From Cheilinus undulatus (Eukaryota > Chordata > Actinopteri > Labriformes > Labridae): a stretch of 64,000 nt of DNA. The stretch covers positions 25,316,769-25,380,768 of the forward strand of contig NC_054872.1 of assembly GCF_018320785.1 (NCBI RefSeq). Reading direction: 5' to 3'. Under the pieces are notes generated by a model. It did not search any database, had not been told where the DNA came from, and worked only from the letters and a program-made list of their open reading frames with translations. Shown here in pieces: positions 23,801 to 34,004 of the stretch (position 1 is the first letter of the stretch; each line of letters begins with the position of its first letter). The translations under genes and the position numbers were made by a program.

Positions 23801-23933
23801 GAACCTGGGGATTGTCTTCGGTCCAACGCTTATGCAGCCAACAGAGCTGAATGCCTTGACAACCCTGAATGACATGAGGCTACAGAAACTCGTGGTGCAG
23901 CTCATGATCGAGCATGAAGATGTCTTATTCTAA
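2815..23933 (+). CDS. chn2: chn2, beta-chimaerin (Rac GTPase-activating protein), 12 coding exons, 5' end missing
   Basis: Beta-chimaerin is a diacylglycerol-responsive GAP that moves to membranes and turns off Rac. Exons read: 2815-2853, 4460-4515, 8517-8548, 8743-8856, 8969-9239, 18364-18447, 19365-19449, 20680-20853, 21067-21144, 21729-21866, 21957-22062, 23762-23933. All have GT-AG borders and matching phases, giving 448 aa plus the missing N-terminus. Domains in order: SH2 (FHGMISRE, then the phosphotyrosine-binding arginine in SYLIRES), C1 zinc finger, and RhoGAP with the arginine finger in GLYRVSG. The SH2-proximal segment ([10 protein letters not shown]) and [10 protein letters not shown] resemble CHN2 more than CHN1, and the neighbours fkbp14/plekha8 support CHN2. 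Exon 2815 begins mid-codon (phase 2), so at least one upstream coding exon is missing. It is outside the window or unrecognised in 1-2814. Confidence 0.95.
2854..4459 (+). other. chn2 intron, no gene seen
   Basis: 1.6 kb without coding-like or recognised repeat sequence, apart from the hairpin at 4119-4162. Confidence 0.5.
4119..4162. repeat. perfect inverted repeat (15-bp arms, 14-nt loop)
   Basis: Arm ACCTAATGTGCACTT at 4119-4133 is the exact reverse complement of 4148-4162. It lies in a chn2 intron and could form a stable hairpin in DNA or RNA. Confidence 0.8.
4460..4515 (+). CDS. chn2: chn2 exon: linker [18 protein letters not shown]
   Basis: Completes the split leucine and encodes the basic linker before the SH2 domain, ending on a codon boundary. 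Acceptor ctctaacag, donor GTTAGT. Near-identical to the vertebrate beta2-chimaerin linker. Confidence 0.9.
5258..6112. mobile_element. degenerate Tc1-like transposon in a chn2 intron
   Basis: TA-flanked ends CAGTGCATTCAGAAAGTATT and the inverse of CAGTGCAGTCATAAAGTATT. The interior at about 5690-5900 resembles the middle of fish Tc1 transposases (ctgacctccagaggccctgt...gagatggga), but it is full of stops and missing the catalytic half. A 157-bp insertion sits in the left arm. Confidence 0.8.
5315..5471. mobile_element. 157-bp insertion with 14-bp target duplication inside the Tc1 copy
   Basis: TTGTTAGATTGCAG occurs at 5301-5314 and again at 5458-5471, bracketing unrelated sequence. The second copy continues into the normal Tc1 arm. 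The insert contains ggcgagcagctctcgcc, a small hairpin followed by cttcttcagaag, reminiscent of retroelement 3' ends. Family not identified. Confidence 0.55.
6113..7078 (+). other. chn2 intron, no gene seen
   Basis: About 1 kb with only a poly-A tract at 6670-6689. Nothing else recognised. Confidence 0.5.
7079..7738 (+). mobile_element. TTAA-flanked non-autonomous DNA element, copy 1
   Basis: Begins TTAAAGAGGTAGTGAACAC and ends with an inverse resembling it (cactttaa), both at TTAA. A second copy in opposite orientation occupies 39821-40390, sharing for example accactcccatcc and the TTTAATTAGCT block. TTAA ends suggest a Kolobok or piggyBac-type MITE (inference). Confidence 0.6.
8517..8548 (+). 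CDS. chn2: chn2 micro-exon: start of SH2
   Basis: A 32-nt exon encoding [10 protein letters not shown] plus two bases of a glutamate codon. Acceptor tttcag, donor GTGAGT. Missing it would shift the frame, so it is supported by phase on both sides. Confidence 0.9.
8743..8856 (+). CDS. chn2: chn2 exon: SH2 core
   Basis: Encodes [14 protein letters not shown] and [13 protein letters not shown]. The arginine in LIRES is the SH2 beta-B5 position that contacts phosphotyrosine. The exon begins and ends within codons that fit both neighbouring exons (phase 1 in, phase 2 out). Confidence 0.95.
8969..9239 (+). CDS. chn2: chn2 exon: SH2 C-terminal half and linker
   Basis: Encodes [19 protein letters not shown] onward through [19 protein letters not shown] to a basic linker ending QRDER. 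It is 271 nt and ends on a codon boundary before GTGAGT. It joins in frame to the exon at 18364 across a 9.1-kb intron. Confidence 0.95.
9812..10853. repeat. cluster of old hAT-like fragments in a chn2 intron
   Basis: 9812-9930 (taatattaacgtgttaacgc...tttgaccacagc) and 10740-10853 (ending gattaattgcccagccct) match the internal and right-terminal sequence of a widespread fish hAT family. 10010-10250 also looks repetitive. A more worn copy of the right end lies at 12020-12196. No intact TIR pair was found. Confidence 0.45.
13675..13762. repeat. hAT terminal fragment
   Basis: Ends cccaccagctgagaaccactg, the inverse of a CAGTGGTTCTCA-type hAT terminus. Related fragments are at 30770-30853 and 45154-45235. 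Only one end is visible. Confidence 0.4.
17745..17752 (+). promoter_or_regulatory. candidate TATA box of the beta1-chimaerin promoter
   Basis: TATAAAGA sits 415 bp before the proposed beta1 ATG, followed by a CT-rich stretch around 17870-17890 that would lie in the 5' UTR. Position and sequence fit a core promoter. No transcript evidence is available, so this is inference. Confidence 0.4.
18160..18447 (+). CDS. chn2: chn2 alternative first exon (SH2-less beta1-chimaerin isoform)
   Basis: An open frame runs without interruption from upstream into the shared exon at 18364. Its residues [19 protein letters not shown] then WKPIKL match the character of the alpha1/beta1-chimaerin N-termini, which replace the SH2 domain (established knowledge). 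Start options are ATG 18160 (346-aa isoform) and ATG 18193 (335 aa). The second gives a length close to mammalian beta1, while the first has an MxSxxW-like beginning. The frame stays open back to 17692, but that part looks non-coding. The last codons, Cys-Pro-Gln (tgtccacag), double as the splice acceptor for the SH2-containing isoform. Confidence 0.75.
18364..18447 (+). CDS. chn2: chn2 shared exon: linker and first zinc ligand of C1
   Basis: Encodes [13 protein letters not shown] through YEKIHNFK, exactly 28 codons. The histidine in HNFK is the first zinc ligand of the C1 domain. Used by both isoforms: spliced after cacag for beta2, read straight through for beta1. Confidence 0.95.
18448..19364 (+). 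other. chn2 intron, no gene seen
   Basis: 917 bp between the shared linker exon and the C1 exon. Nothing recognised. Confidence 0.5.
19365..19449 (+). CDS. chn2: chn2 exon: C1 domain, first half
   Basis: Encodes [20 protein letters not shown] then IAQGVRCS. Contains the CX2C pair and the Pro, Gly and Gln typical of a C1 domain that binds diacylglycerol or phorbol ester. Donor GTAACT after one base of an aspartate codon. Confidence 0.95.
19450..20679 (+). other. chn2 intron between the two C1 exons
   Basis: 1.2 kb, ending in a CT-rich tract (20627-20653) that extends the polypyrimidine region before the acceptor ctcctgcag. Nothing else recognised. Confidence 0.5.
20680..20853 (+). CDS. chn2: chn2 exon: C1 second half to RhoGAP start
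   Basis: Encodes [18 protein letters not shown], completing the pattern HX12CX2CX13CX2CX4HX2CX7C across three exons, then the linker and [15 protein letters not shown] that opens the RhoGAP domain. 174 nt, phases fit both neighbours. Confidence 0.95.
21067..21144 (+). CDS. chn2: chn2 exon: RhoGAP arginine finger
   Basis: Encodes [13 protein letters not shown]. The arginine in LYRVSG is the catalytic arginine finger of RhoGAP domains. Confidence 0.95.
21729..21866 (+). CDS. chn2: chn2 exon: RhoGAP core
   Basis: Encodes [20 protein letters not shown] then [15 protein letters not shown]. The LK-x-Y-x-RDLP block is the conserved RhoGAP signature. Confidence 0.95.
21957..22062 (+). CDS. chn2: chn2 exon: RhoGAP helices
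   Basis: Encodes [20 protein letters not shown] then [15 protein letters not shown]. 106 nt, phase 1 in and phase 2 out, matching the exons on both sides. Confidence 0.95.
22063..23761 (+). other. last chn2 intron
   Basis: 1.7 kb. Around 22575-23090 the words cactcacactaagc, ctagtgtgagtgc and gcctagtgtgactgc recur in both senses, suggesting a worn non-autonomous DNA element. Its borders are unclear. Confidence 0.4.
23762..23933 (+). CDS. chn2: chn2 last exon: RhoGAP C-terminus and stop
   Basis: Encodes [20 protein letters not shown] then PTL, including the conserved asparagine of [11 protein letters not shown], and ends IEHEDVLF-stop as in other chimaerins. Confidence 0.95.
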
Positions 23934-25091
23934 GGACTGAGGCATGCAGGCCCTTTTTACACACACGAAGGAAAATTATTTATTCTGTCTAAGAGGAAAT
24001 TCAAGCCACCTAGATTCTGATGAAGTTTCTCAACAGTTTGTATCAAAATGAACTTCAAACTCTTTTCTCTCGCATGACTGTTTCAGTTGGAGTTTGTTTA
24101 GTGTTAACATCGTCTCATTGCTGTATGTTTTGGGGCTTTCTTTCCCAGCAAAGACCATCATTTGTTTTTTAAATTAAAAAGGATCGTGTATGTTTAACTT
24201 CCTACAGCGCTGTTCCTCTTCTGTTTAAATTGAAGACTACCTGGTGTAGACTGTGTCATGTCAGTGCTGAGTGAAACCTGTCCCCAGGCTGGTTGTCAAT
24301 CATTGAAAGTCTGGTTTTGAGTAAACCAACGTCACAGCAGCAGCTGGGCCAGCGTTTCTATATGACGTGTGAATATTAAGATTTAAATAGGAACTCTGGT
24401 GTAAACTTTATTGCCCATAAAATCAGATCATGAAATGATCACGATGTAAACTGTGTGTACTTAAATATGAGAGAAGAGACTGTTGGGCGCTCATGAAGCA
24501 CTTTTTGCAACAAGTGTACAGATAAATTTTTGTAAAGATGTTTATTTTTGTCTTTTACTCTGCATCTTTTTTTTTGTCACATTAATATAAACTAGTGAAA
24601 AGATGTTTGTTTCATTGATGTCAGTACAGAACTGTTCACATGAGAGAAGAAGAAACAGAACAGCAAAAGTTTGTTGATGTACTATTTTCATTTGCACTGT
24701 GCTCAGTGTTACGGTGGGATTTTAGATCAATTTTCTTATTTAACATGTCTTACGTGCAACACATGAGCAACATTCTTCTGCAAACATGCTTGTTTCCACT
24801 TTTGTATTATTTCTGTTTACATGCTGTAATCTGGGAAATGTTCAGGTGAAATTAAACATCTATTATTTTCCTTTTTTTATGCCAGTAACATTGTTCGATG
24901 CAGCTGCAGTGTCCTTTCACTTCATAAAGCCATAGAGGTGAACATTCATGCTAAAGCTGTACCGAGCGTGTTTCTTTCACAGTTAGTTTAATGTGATTTA
25001 CAAAATTCTTTCTACAAATTCATTCTATCAAAATGTATTTTTGTGACGGTTGCAATTTAAAATGTAATTTATCAAATGATGATTTATTAAA
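23934..25091 (+). other. chn2 3' UTR (proposed)
   Basis: No further coding sequence. ATTAAA-type polyadenylation signals occur at 24173, 24851 and 25086, so alternative 3' ends are possible. The end chosen here is the most distal and is inference. Confidence 0.4.
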
Positions 25092-25600
25092 GGAGAGAAA
25101 ACTTCAGTATGAAACCATCTGACCCGTTCCTCATTCAGCATGATGTTACCCGAGTGTTCACTGTAGAGGAGGTTAAATCAGAAGTAGGGCTCATCCCTGT
25201 GCTTGTGAGGATTGTTTCTTAGCCTGAAGCATATTGAATCGCAGGTATGTGCTTTACAACCCCGTTTTTAATCCTGTGACAGCTGCCTCTAAGTTCCTGC
25301 CAGGTTTTCTTTACCCAGAAGGCCTTCTCTTAAATTTAATCCCTGTCTTGCTGTATAACCTTCCCACTCCTCTACGTTTACCTGTAGGTGCGGTGAGCAG
25401 GGTGGAAATTTGCCAGATAGCACATGAACTGCAGAGGTAAAACATAGCTGCTCCACAGCATTCACGCTCAGGCTGATACTATCTTTGGTTTCTAAAAATA
25501 TCAGTGGTGCATGTCATCCTTCATCAGAGCAACATGTTAACAGGAAAAGGTTGTAAAACAATAACAGTGTTATGTCTCACATATTTTTCTTTGTTATATA

Positions 25601-26146
25601 CAGTGCTTAACAAATTTATTAGACCACCCTAACCCTAACCAAAGTAAGGTTTATGCCACAGCTGCCCTAAATTTACAGCATTGATAATTACCAAAATCTT
25701 TTTTTATGTTTCTGCAATGGTTAATACACCAATATGTAGAAGCTCTTTAACCAAAATGATATTTTTAATGATAAAATATAACCATTATTGTTATCCATGA
25801 ATTTTCAAATTTACTGATTTACAAAAAAACTGAGATAAAAATAGTAAAGCACATTATTATTTCTTGATTAATATGTCAAATTATAGTTATTTACTTGCAT
25901 TCCTGAACAGAAAAATTAGTTTTAGTGGTTGAATGTTATGCTTGATTAATTTCTGACTTCTCAGAGAAGCCCAGTCAGCCGGCTCAAATTTGGGTGAATT
26001 CAGTTTGAAATCCCTCATTCCTGTTCAAAATGGCAAAATGTGAAGAGCTCACTGAAAATGAAAGAGTCCACATTAATGCACTCCATGATGCTGGATGGTC
26101 TTTGAGACAAATATGACAGGTCGTCTAATAAATTTGTTAAGCACTG
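25601..26146 (+). mobile_element. Tc1/mariner-like element, CAGTGCTTAAC family, copy 1
   Basis: 546 bp flanked by TA. Terminal inverted repeat CAGTGCTTAACAAATTTATT at both ends. Near the right end, 26031-26117 encodes MAKCEELTENERVHINALHD then AGWSLRQI before a stop, a remnant of the N-terminal helix-turn-helix of a Tc1-type transposase. An opposite-orientation copy is at 48956-49499. Confidence 0.85.
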
Positions 26147-26429
26147 TATGTAGACATATTTATTTAGATTGCAAAGTTATTAGCTACAGATGACAAAGTG
26201 GCTTAAAAATTATATGTAAATTTACACATGCTGTATGCCTCTGTGCTCCAGTATCAGTCAAACTATGATAGTCAGTTATCTCCGTATATTAACTTTTCAA
26301 GTCTTAATTAAGTCTTCGTACTTATTCATTTAACCCTGCATTTTAAGACATACTGACTTTATTAGATTAACTTTAGTGTCTCCTAAATTTATGTTTTTTA
26401 TGTTTTCTGCTTCTTCAGACTACTTATCA

Positions 26430-26672
26430 TATAGGCTGACAACTATGCATTCTAGATCGGTGTCGAATGTTGCTCATATCTTTATGACCTCCCCCTCCTC
26501 AATCTACATTACTGTGACTTCTTCCTTATTGACTTCATCACTAAAACTGTGCTTTGGTGAAATTGAAAAAGACTTTGATGACACATCATGGGAAAATATG
26601 TGGGAAGCAGAACAATGCAACCATTTGACATCAGTATCCAGAGTGCATTGCACAGCAGCCTACATGTAAATC
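26430..26672 (+). mobile_element. short MITE with about 40-bp inverted ends, copy 1
   Basis: Right end gcattgcacagcagcctaca and left end ataggctgacaactatgcat are imperfect inverted repeats. The interior (atctacattactgtgacttc...ttcatcactaaaa) recurs inverted at about 40658-40902. Confidence 0.5.
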
Positions 26673-27145
26673 TATTTATTGAATTTCTCAAAGGCAAATC
26701 TAATCTAATAAAAGTAAGCATGTTTTTATAGGGTTCTTTTTCAACTGAGGGTAGCTTTGCTACTAAATGCTTGTTCCTTCACTGCAGATCATTTCTGTGG
26801 AAGCCCTGGGAGGACATGAATCCATGAATTTCATTAATTTAGATTAAGTTCTTGTTTTATAAGCTTACACAGCCTCTAGATGACTCTATCCCTATTTTCT
26901 AGATCTAAATAGTGCTAAACTGATCTGGGATGTTATTGGTACTATCAGTTCACTGTTGTTTAGAATGGGTTAAACAATATTGTGGCAGGAAGGCAATTGT
27001 CATTAAGAAAAGTTAGTGGCTATAATTGGCTGGCTGCTGCATTATTTGGGGTGGGGGTGACCAGCAGAGTGGACCGTAAAATTATTGTTAGTTAAAACAA
27101 TTAAGGATTCTAGTACTGACTGCCAAGGATCCGGCGAATAGTCGT

Positions 27146-27330
27146 TTTATTTATTTAATTTTTAAAGATTTTTGGGGAGCTTTTTATTTCTTTATTTGGA
27201 TAGGACAGGTAAAGACAGACAGGAAACGTTGGGAGAGAGTGGGGGGAAGACATGCACCAGACAGCGTAGGGACCGGGTTTCAATCCCACAACCAGTGTGT
27301 TGAGGACTGTAGCCTCTGCATAAGGGCGCC
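27146..27330 (-). mobile_element. tRNA-derived SINE, older copy
   Basis: On the - strand it begins ggcgcccttatgcagaggct, has a degraded B-box region (gggattgaaacccggtccc) and ends with an aataaag...tctttaaaaa tail like that of the SINE at 61078-61260. The polymerase III boxes look mutated. Confidence 0.6.
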
Positions 27331-27370
27331 ACTGAAAAACACTCAAGTAGAGTTTCTTTTTTTTTTAAAG

Positions 27371-27371
<1 letters not shown>

Positions 27372-27422
<51 letters not shown>

Positions 27423-27436
27423 GATTATCTACCTAC

Positions 27437-27506
<70 letters not shown>

Positions 27507-27520
27507 GATTATCTACCTAC

Positions 27521-27582
<62 letters not shown>

Positions 27583-27583
27583 G

Positions 27584-27638
<55 letters not shown>

Positions 27639-27648
27639 GATTATCTAC

Positions 27649-27726
<78 letters not shown>

Positions 27727-27727
27727 G

Positions 27728-27786
<59 letters not shown>

Positions 27787-27796
27787 GATTATCTAC

Positions 27797-27862
<66 letters not shown>

Positions 27863-27872
27863 GATTATCTAC

Positions 27873-27930
<58 letters not shown>

Positions 27931-27931
27931 G

Positions 27932-28006
<75 letters not shown>

Positions 28007-28007
28007 G

Positions 28008-28042
<35 letters not shown>

Positions 28043-28043
28043 G

Positions 28044-28106
<63 letters not shown>

Positions 28107-28116
28107 GATTATCTAC

Positions 28117-28162
<46 letters not shown>

Positions 28163-28176
28163 GATTATCTACCTAC

Positions 28177-28266
<90 letters not shown>

Positions 28267-28276
28267 GATTATCTAC

Positions 28277-28338
<62 letters not shown>

Positions 28339-28352
28339 GATTATCTACCTAC

Positions 28353-28438
<86 letters not shown>

Positions 28439-28448
28439 GATTATCTAC

Positions 28449-28510
<62 letters not shown>

Positions 28511-28568
28511 GATTATCTACCTACCTATCTATCTATCTATCTATCTATCTATCTGATTATCTACCTAC

Positions 28569-28626
<58 letters not shown>

Positions 28627-28640
28627 GATTATCTACCTAC

Positions 28641-28710
<70 letters not shown>

Positions 28711-28711
28711 G

Positions 28712-28782
<71 letters not shown>

Positions 28783-28783
28783 G

Positions 28784-28814
<31 letters not shown>

Positions 28815-28815
28815 G

Positions 28816-28882
<67 letters not shown>

Positions 28883-28883
28883 G

Positions 28884-28938
<55 letters not shown>

Positions 28939-28952
28939 GATTATCTACCTAC

Positions 28953-29002
<50 letters not shown>

Positions 29003-29020
29003 GATTATCTACCTACCTAC

Positions 29021-29110
<90 letters not shown>

Positions 29111-29111
29111 G

Positions 29112-29186
<75 letters not shown>

Positions 29187-29200
29187 GATTATCTACCTAC

Positions 29201-29246
<46 letters not shown>

Positions 29247-29260
29247 GATTATCTACCTAC

Positions 29261-29342
<82 letters not shown>

Positions 29343-29356
29343 GATTATCTACCTAC

Positions 29357-29446
<90 letters not shown>

Positions 29447-29456
29447 GATTATCTAC

Positions 29457-29522
<66 letters not shown>

Positions 29523-29536
29523 GATTATCTACCTAC

Positions 29537-29606
<70 letters not shown>

Positions 29607-29620
29607 GATTATCTACCTAC

Positions 29621-29678
<58 letters not shown>

Positions 29679-29679
29679 G

Positions 29680-29750
<71 letters not shown>

Positions 29751-29751
29751 G

Positions 29752-29786
<35 letters not shown>

Positions 29787-29787
29787 G

Positions 29788-29862
<75 letters not shown>

Positions 29863-29863
29863 G

Positions 29864-29926
<63 letters not shown>

Positions 29927-29940
29927 GATTATCTACCTAC

Positions 29941-29982
<42 letters not shown>

Positions 29983-30000
29983 GATTATCTACCTACCTAC

Positions 30001-30094
<94 letters not shown>

Positions 30095-30095
30095 G

Positions 30096-30164
<69 letters not shown>
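27372..30164 (+). repeat. 2.8-kb (CTAT)n / (GATA)n microsatellite with in-register interruptions
   Basis: Uninterrupted tetranucleotide array of about 700 units. By eye there are about 38 interruptions of the form CTGATTATCT, each followed by zero to three ACCT units, mostly 40-110 bp apart and staying in the 4-bp register. Flanks are unique or SINE sequence. It resembles Bkm-type GATA satellites of snakes and fish (established knowledge). Length in an assembly may be unreliable. Confidence 0.95.
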
Positions 30165-32688
30165 GTCACCACAAGCTGCATCCATGGCAGCCAGAAGGGT
30201 CATCTGTGTATGTGGCTGGCGAGATATACTTTCCATCTCCATGCTGAGAAAATTCCTCAACCATCAAATTCTCTTCAGTCAAATTCCTTGATTATTGGTT
30301 GATCTAATGCTTCACACATTTCCCTTCGTTAGAGAAAGTCAAGATCCACCTGGGAGCAATTTACCAATTCAGGACAGACTTGGGGGAAAAAAGTCTAATG
30401 GAAATGTATAGAAACATGCTTGACATATTATGACAACATGTTCAACCATTTTGCATGTTAATACTTATGCAATGAACTAATGCCTAAATGTTGTGGGGGG
30501 TGAGACTATTCAACAGAGACCCATTATAATACATTTTGATCAACATGACATAAGCAATTGATAATGTAGGAAGCAGCAGAGAATTGTACATAATCATTTG
30601 CATGGATGTACCAAAGCTTTTGCAACTTGTTCAAAGAAATGAGAAAATGCTTTTTTGATGTGCACAAGTGGCACAATGATGTGAAGATTGAACAAGTAAT
30701 TTTGAGAATTTCAATTCTGATCTGAGAAATGTATCAAAGCGACTGAGAAAAACTGTAATACATCTGATTGACCTCCATCTCCAAAATATGGGTTGCAATT
30801 CTCCTTGAGGAGTTGATGGTGGGACCCATGACTCAACCAGTTGAGAACCACTGCTCTAAACAACAACATTATGGTTGGCTATGTGGACTTGGTGATGCTC
30901 AACACACAATTAATGTACAAGCTATGAATACCTGAAAGGCTAGTCAGTGATGTCAGATTGAGTTTTCTCTTCATTCATGGATTGAACAGTATACATTTAC
31001 TGTCATTTTCACATCATTTTTCCTACTTAGGGTTTAAAAAGACTGATTTTATATTCAGATGCATATCATTGTTACCACTGAGTGAATAATAGTAATTCAA
31101 AGTTGACCATCATTACATGTGTATTTGTAAAGCTATTCACTTTGAATCATTTTCAGGTTTATGGAGATTTTAAAATATATGCCTGTTTAAGACGTGGAAA
31201 CAAAGCTATATTCCACATCTTTTCACATAAATTATCCTTGATTACATATAACATTCCTTTTGTTGTGATCACTTGATCTGCTGTGGACAATATGATGTAA
31301 AACAATAAAAGGAGAAAGGGGAAGCTGCTGTATATTGTTGTTTTGAGATTTCATGTGATATTTTTGATCCAAGAAAGAAAAAACATTTGGACAAGACTGC
31401 CCTCTACTGGTAAAAGAAGACAGGCACAAACAAGAACAAAAATCAGTAGCATATCATCATTATCAAGGTTTAGCTCATGGCCAAGGCTAAAAACAACAGA
31501 AAAAGAACTACCCAGGGGTCCTTTCACTAATGAGACCCTAGCAGCTATTTGTAAGATGGTGCTTGAATAGATCATCCACAAGTTTCTGAGTTGAAGAAAG
31601 GAAACCAAGTAAACTGGGAGCAATTGTTTCAATTTTGAGGTCAAGACAACTGTGGAGTTTGAAATGTGTAATAAGGTTTAATTACATTAAATGATGGGAA
31701 ATGATCAAAGCAATTACACATGGAGAGGGGAATATCTAGGTAGATTGAGATCATGCATTGTGTGCAAAAAAAGTTTGAGTCAAAAACCCATAAATATGCC
31801 AGTTGGTAGACTGTCTTCAATCAGTGCATTGGAAGGAGTTTATCTCATTTTTTAACATTTAAGTTGTGTTTTTTTCAAGCCATGTCTTTTTTTCTTATTG
31901 TAGCTGAAACATAAACATGTTTCCTGTTGACACAGGGCACAAAAGGGGCTAAAAAAACAAATATCTCCATAATAAAATCTCTAAGTGTTGTCCAGTAGTT
32001 TTTTGAATACTTATGATTTCCTGCTCTGGTGATCAACTAATTATGGGTGTTCAGTCTTGTGTCATGTTTCTAATTTGTCATCCTCTCTTCCACAGTCAGC
32101 CTGGTTTTTCAGTCTAGATGGTGGAACCCTCCTCCACCCCAGCTACCTCTATTCCAGTTCATCGCAACTAGTCCAGATCTACTCTGGTGTTCAGCTCACT
32201 TCATCCTGCATACCTCAGTCTTCTGTCTGAGCCACCTCATCCGTGTCCCAGTCCAGCTTCTCAGAACTCTCTTCTTCATATGATCCTGCATCCCTCATCA
32301 ACACCACCACCAGTCTATAGACTCCATAGGGGGTAAATAGCAAATTTCTCTTTCAGCAAAATTTGTATAATAAATATTTCTTCAATCGTACCTTCATGTA
32401 CATGTGCACACTGATGTGTGAAATATTTGACTATAGATGTTGCTAACAAAACATCACACTGTCTTGTGGTGTGCACATACATTTTTAAGGATATAATGCA
32501 AAGTTATAGTTCTTTAAAGGGTCATCAGCATAATAAAGATGTGGTTATAGTTATTGCCAGATTTGGTTAGGGGCTGCAAATGGTGTTGGGGACCACAGTT
32601 ATTTAACCTTGTGACCCCTGCTCATAGCACAAATAATAATACACAAAATACAAACTTTCTGTTATGTTTATCAATATAATCAAATACA
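30165..32688. other. intergenic spacer between the CTAT array and fkbp14
   Basis: No coding sequence supported. 30770-30853 is a hAT terminal fragment ending ttgagaaccactg. 32095-32400 is a C-rich stretch (cctcctccaccccagctacc...) running into ataataaatatttcttcaat that may be the 3' tail of an old retroelement, at low confidence. Confidence 0.45.
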
Positions 32689-32694
32689 TTTATT
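32689..32694 (-). terminator. candidate fkbp14 polyadenylation signal
   Basis: AATAAA on the - strand (tttatt on +), about 250 nt beyond the fkbp14 stop. It is the nearest canonical signal that I noticed. Confidence 0.5.
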
Positions 32695-32944
32695 TAAAAA
32701 GAAGTAGACATTACTACCTTAATACATCTACGGTGATACTGTCAGTGCATGAAGGAGGAGATATAAAATGTATGGATACTAATTCCATTCAATTATTTTT
32801 CTTTAAACAGAGCAGGTGTATTCAAGTGTTGCAGTTCATGTAACAACATCCCACTGACCAATACATAATGACTAAATTCTTGTCATGTCTTGGTGAAATT
32901 TCTGGAAACAAAAAACTCTAGGAGCTTAAAACATTCAGCTGAAA

Positions 32945-33103
32945 TCAGAGCTCATCATGCTGGTAGGTAAATTCCCTTGCCGATATAAAACCATCTTTAT
33001 CTTCATCCTCATTTTTGAAGATGTCATCCACCATCACCTCATGATGTGTATCATTAGGTGAGTATCCATGCTTCTGGAATTCTTTCCTCAGGTACTCCTT
33101 CAC
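32945..33103 (-). CDS. fkbp14: fkbp14 exon 4: EF hand 2 and HDEL
   Basis: 52 codons plus TGA, acceptor ctgcag. Second EF-hand loop [12 protein letters not shown], then FTYQHDEL-stop. Confidence 0.97.
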   Translation of the reverse strand: MKEYLRKEFQKHGYSPNDTHHEVMVDDIFKNEDEDKDGFISAREFTYQHDEL

Positions 33104-34004
33104 CTGCAGCATGGACAGAATAGGAATTACTTTCATGAAGTCAAACCTCTTTTACCAAAGTGAAATGACAATGAAAGACTAACAGACCTCTTCCTTGGAG
33201 AGCTTCCAGTCATCATTTAGATCCATCTCCCTGAAAGAATCATGTGATCTCGGACCATTCTGGATATCCATGAGCTCGATGTCAAAAATGAGGGTACTAC
33301 TTGGTGGTATCTTGCCTGTGAACACCAACATGTCAAGTTATATATCATGGTGGATCACAAAGAGGGGACTTTCATGCAAGCATCTCTATTATGCTCTTAT
33401 CTTACCTTTTCCTTCCTTGCCATATGCCAGAGATGGTGGGACTGTCAGTTTCCTGCGTTCTCCTGTGCACATGTCTTTGAGACCCTTATCCCAACCTTTG
33501 ATCACTTCTTTGATCCCAAGGGTGAACCAAACTGGATTTTTATCCCCATCCCTGCGACTGTGGAGAGTCACAGATATCAATCGCAGCTTTCTTTGAGAGA
33601 AATACACAGATTTGATTGCACACATTTTAAAAGTAAGTGTTTTAGATGCAGACACGTGGTGTGCTGCTACATAGCGTTTTCCATTAGATAAATAAACCAA
33701 TTACAACTGCTAAATGAATCCATGGTAAATATTAGTGCTATTTAGAGAGTTAGAGTAGCACATAAGTACATGATACATTCATGTTTGAGCTTTAAGCATC
33801 ACATTACCTTGAGTGAAACATGGTGCCATTGCTCTCCAAGTATCCATCGTAATGAACGAGAATCATGTCTCCATATTTTGACTTACGGTAACACATAAAG
33901 GGTTTGTGTAAAACTTCTATTTTCACCTCTGGCTCGGGCAGTTTGCCCCCAGTGACAAACACAAACAGGGAAGGTAATATCGAACAAATTGAAAAAATAA
34001 TCAT
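32945..34004 (-). CDS. fkbp14: fkbp14, ER-resident FK506-binding peptidyl-prolyl isomerase, complete
   Basis: Four exons (transcription order): 34004-33808, 33557-33406, 33315-33188, 33103-32945, giving 211 aa, the same length as human FKBP14. Residues 1-19 or so form a hydrophobic signal peptide ([20 protein letters not shown]), then [10 protein letters not shown] starts the mature protein. The FKBP domain follows ([45 protein letters not shown]). Two canonical EF hands are seen ([12 protein letters not shown] and [12 protein letters not shown]), and the protein ends in the ER-retrieval signal HDEL. An in-frame ATG at 34034 exists, but ATG 34004 reproduces the human N-terminal length. The family acts on collagens, and FKBP14 loss causes a kyphoscoliotic Ehlers-Danlos syndrome in humans (established knowledge). 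Confidence 0.97.
33188..33315 (-). CDS. fkbp14: fkbp14 exon 3: end of FKBP domain and EF hand 1
   Basis: 128 nt encoding [29 protein letters not shown] and the loop [12 protein letters not shown] with Ca-binding positions 1, 3, 5 and 12 filled. Donor GTCTGT. Confidence 0.95.
33406..33557 (-). CDS. fkbp14: fkbp14 exon 2: FKBP core
   Basis: 152 nt encoding [19 protein letters not shown], the [20 protein letters not shown] stretch and the aromatic pocket residues. Phase 2 in, phase 1 out. Confidence 0.95.
33808..34004 (-). CDS. fkbp14: fkbp14 exon 1: signal peptide and start of FKBP domain
   Basis: 65 codons plus two bases. Donor GTAATG on the - strand. Encodes the signal peptide and [20 protein letters not shown] then [13 protein letters not shown]. 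Confidence 0.95.

Noticed and set aside
2815-23933. Assignment as chn1 (alpha-chimaerin)
   Set aside because: Linker residues ([24 protein letters not shown]) and the fkbp14-plekha8 neighbourhood fit CHN2. Several positions do resemble CHN1, so the call rests on both lines together.
27372-30164. CRISPR-like regular repeats or a YLSI-repeat protein
   Set aside because: The periodic blocks are a tetranucleotide microsatellite in a vertebrate genome. The repeated frame is a by-product of (CTAT)n.
33195-33691. Open frames of 114-133 codons on the + strand across fkbp14
   Set aside because: They are antisense shadows of fkbp14 exons 2 and 3, with no family resemblance of their own.
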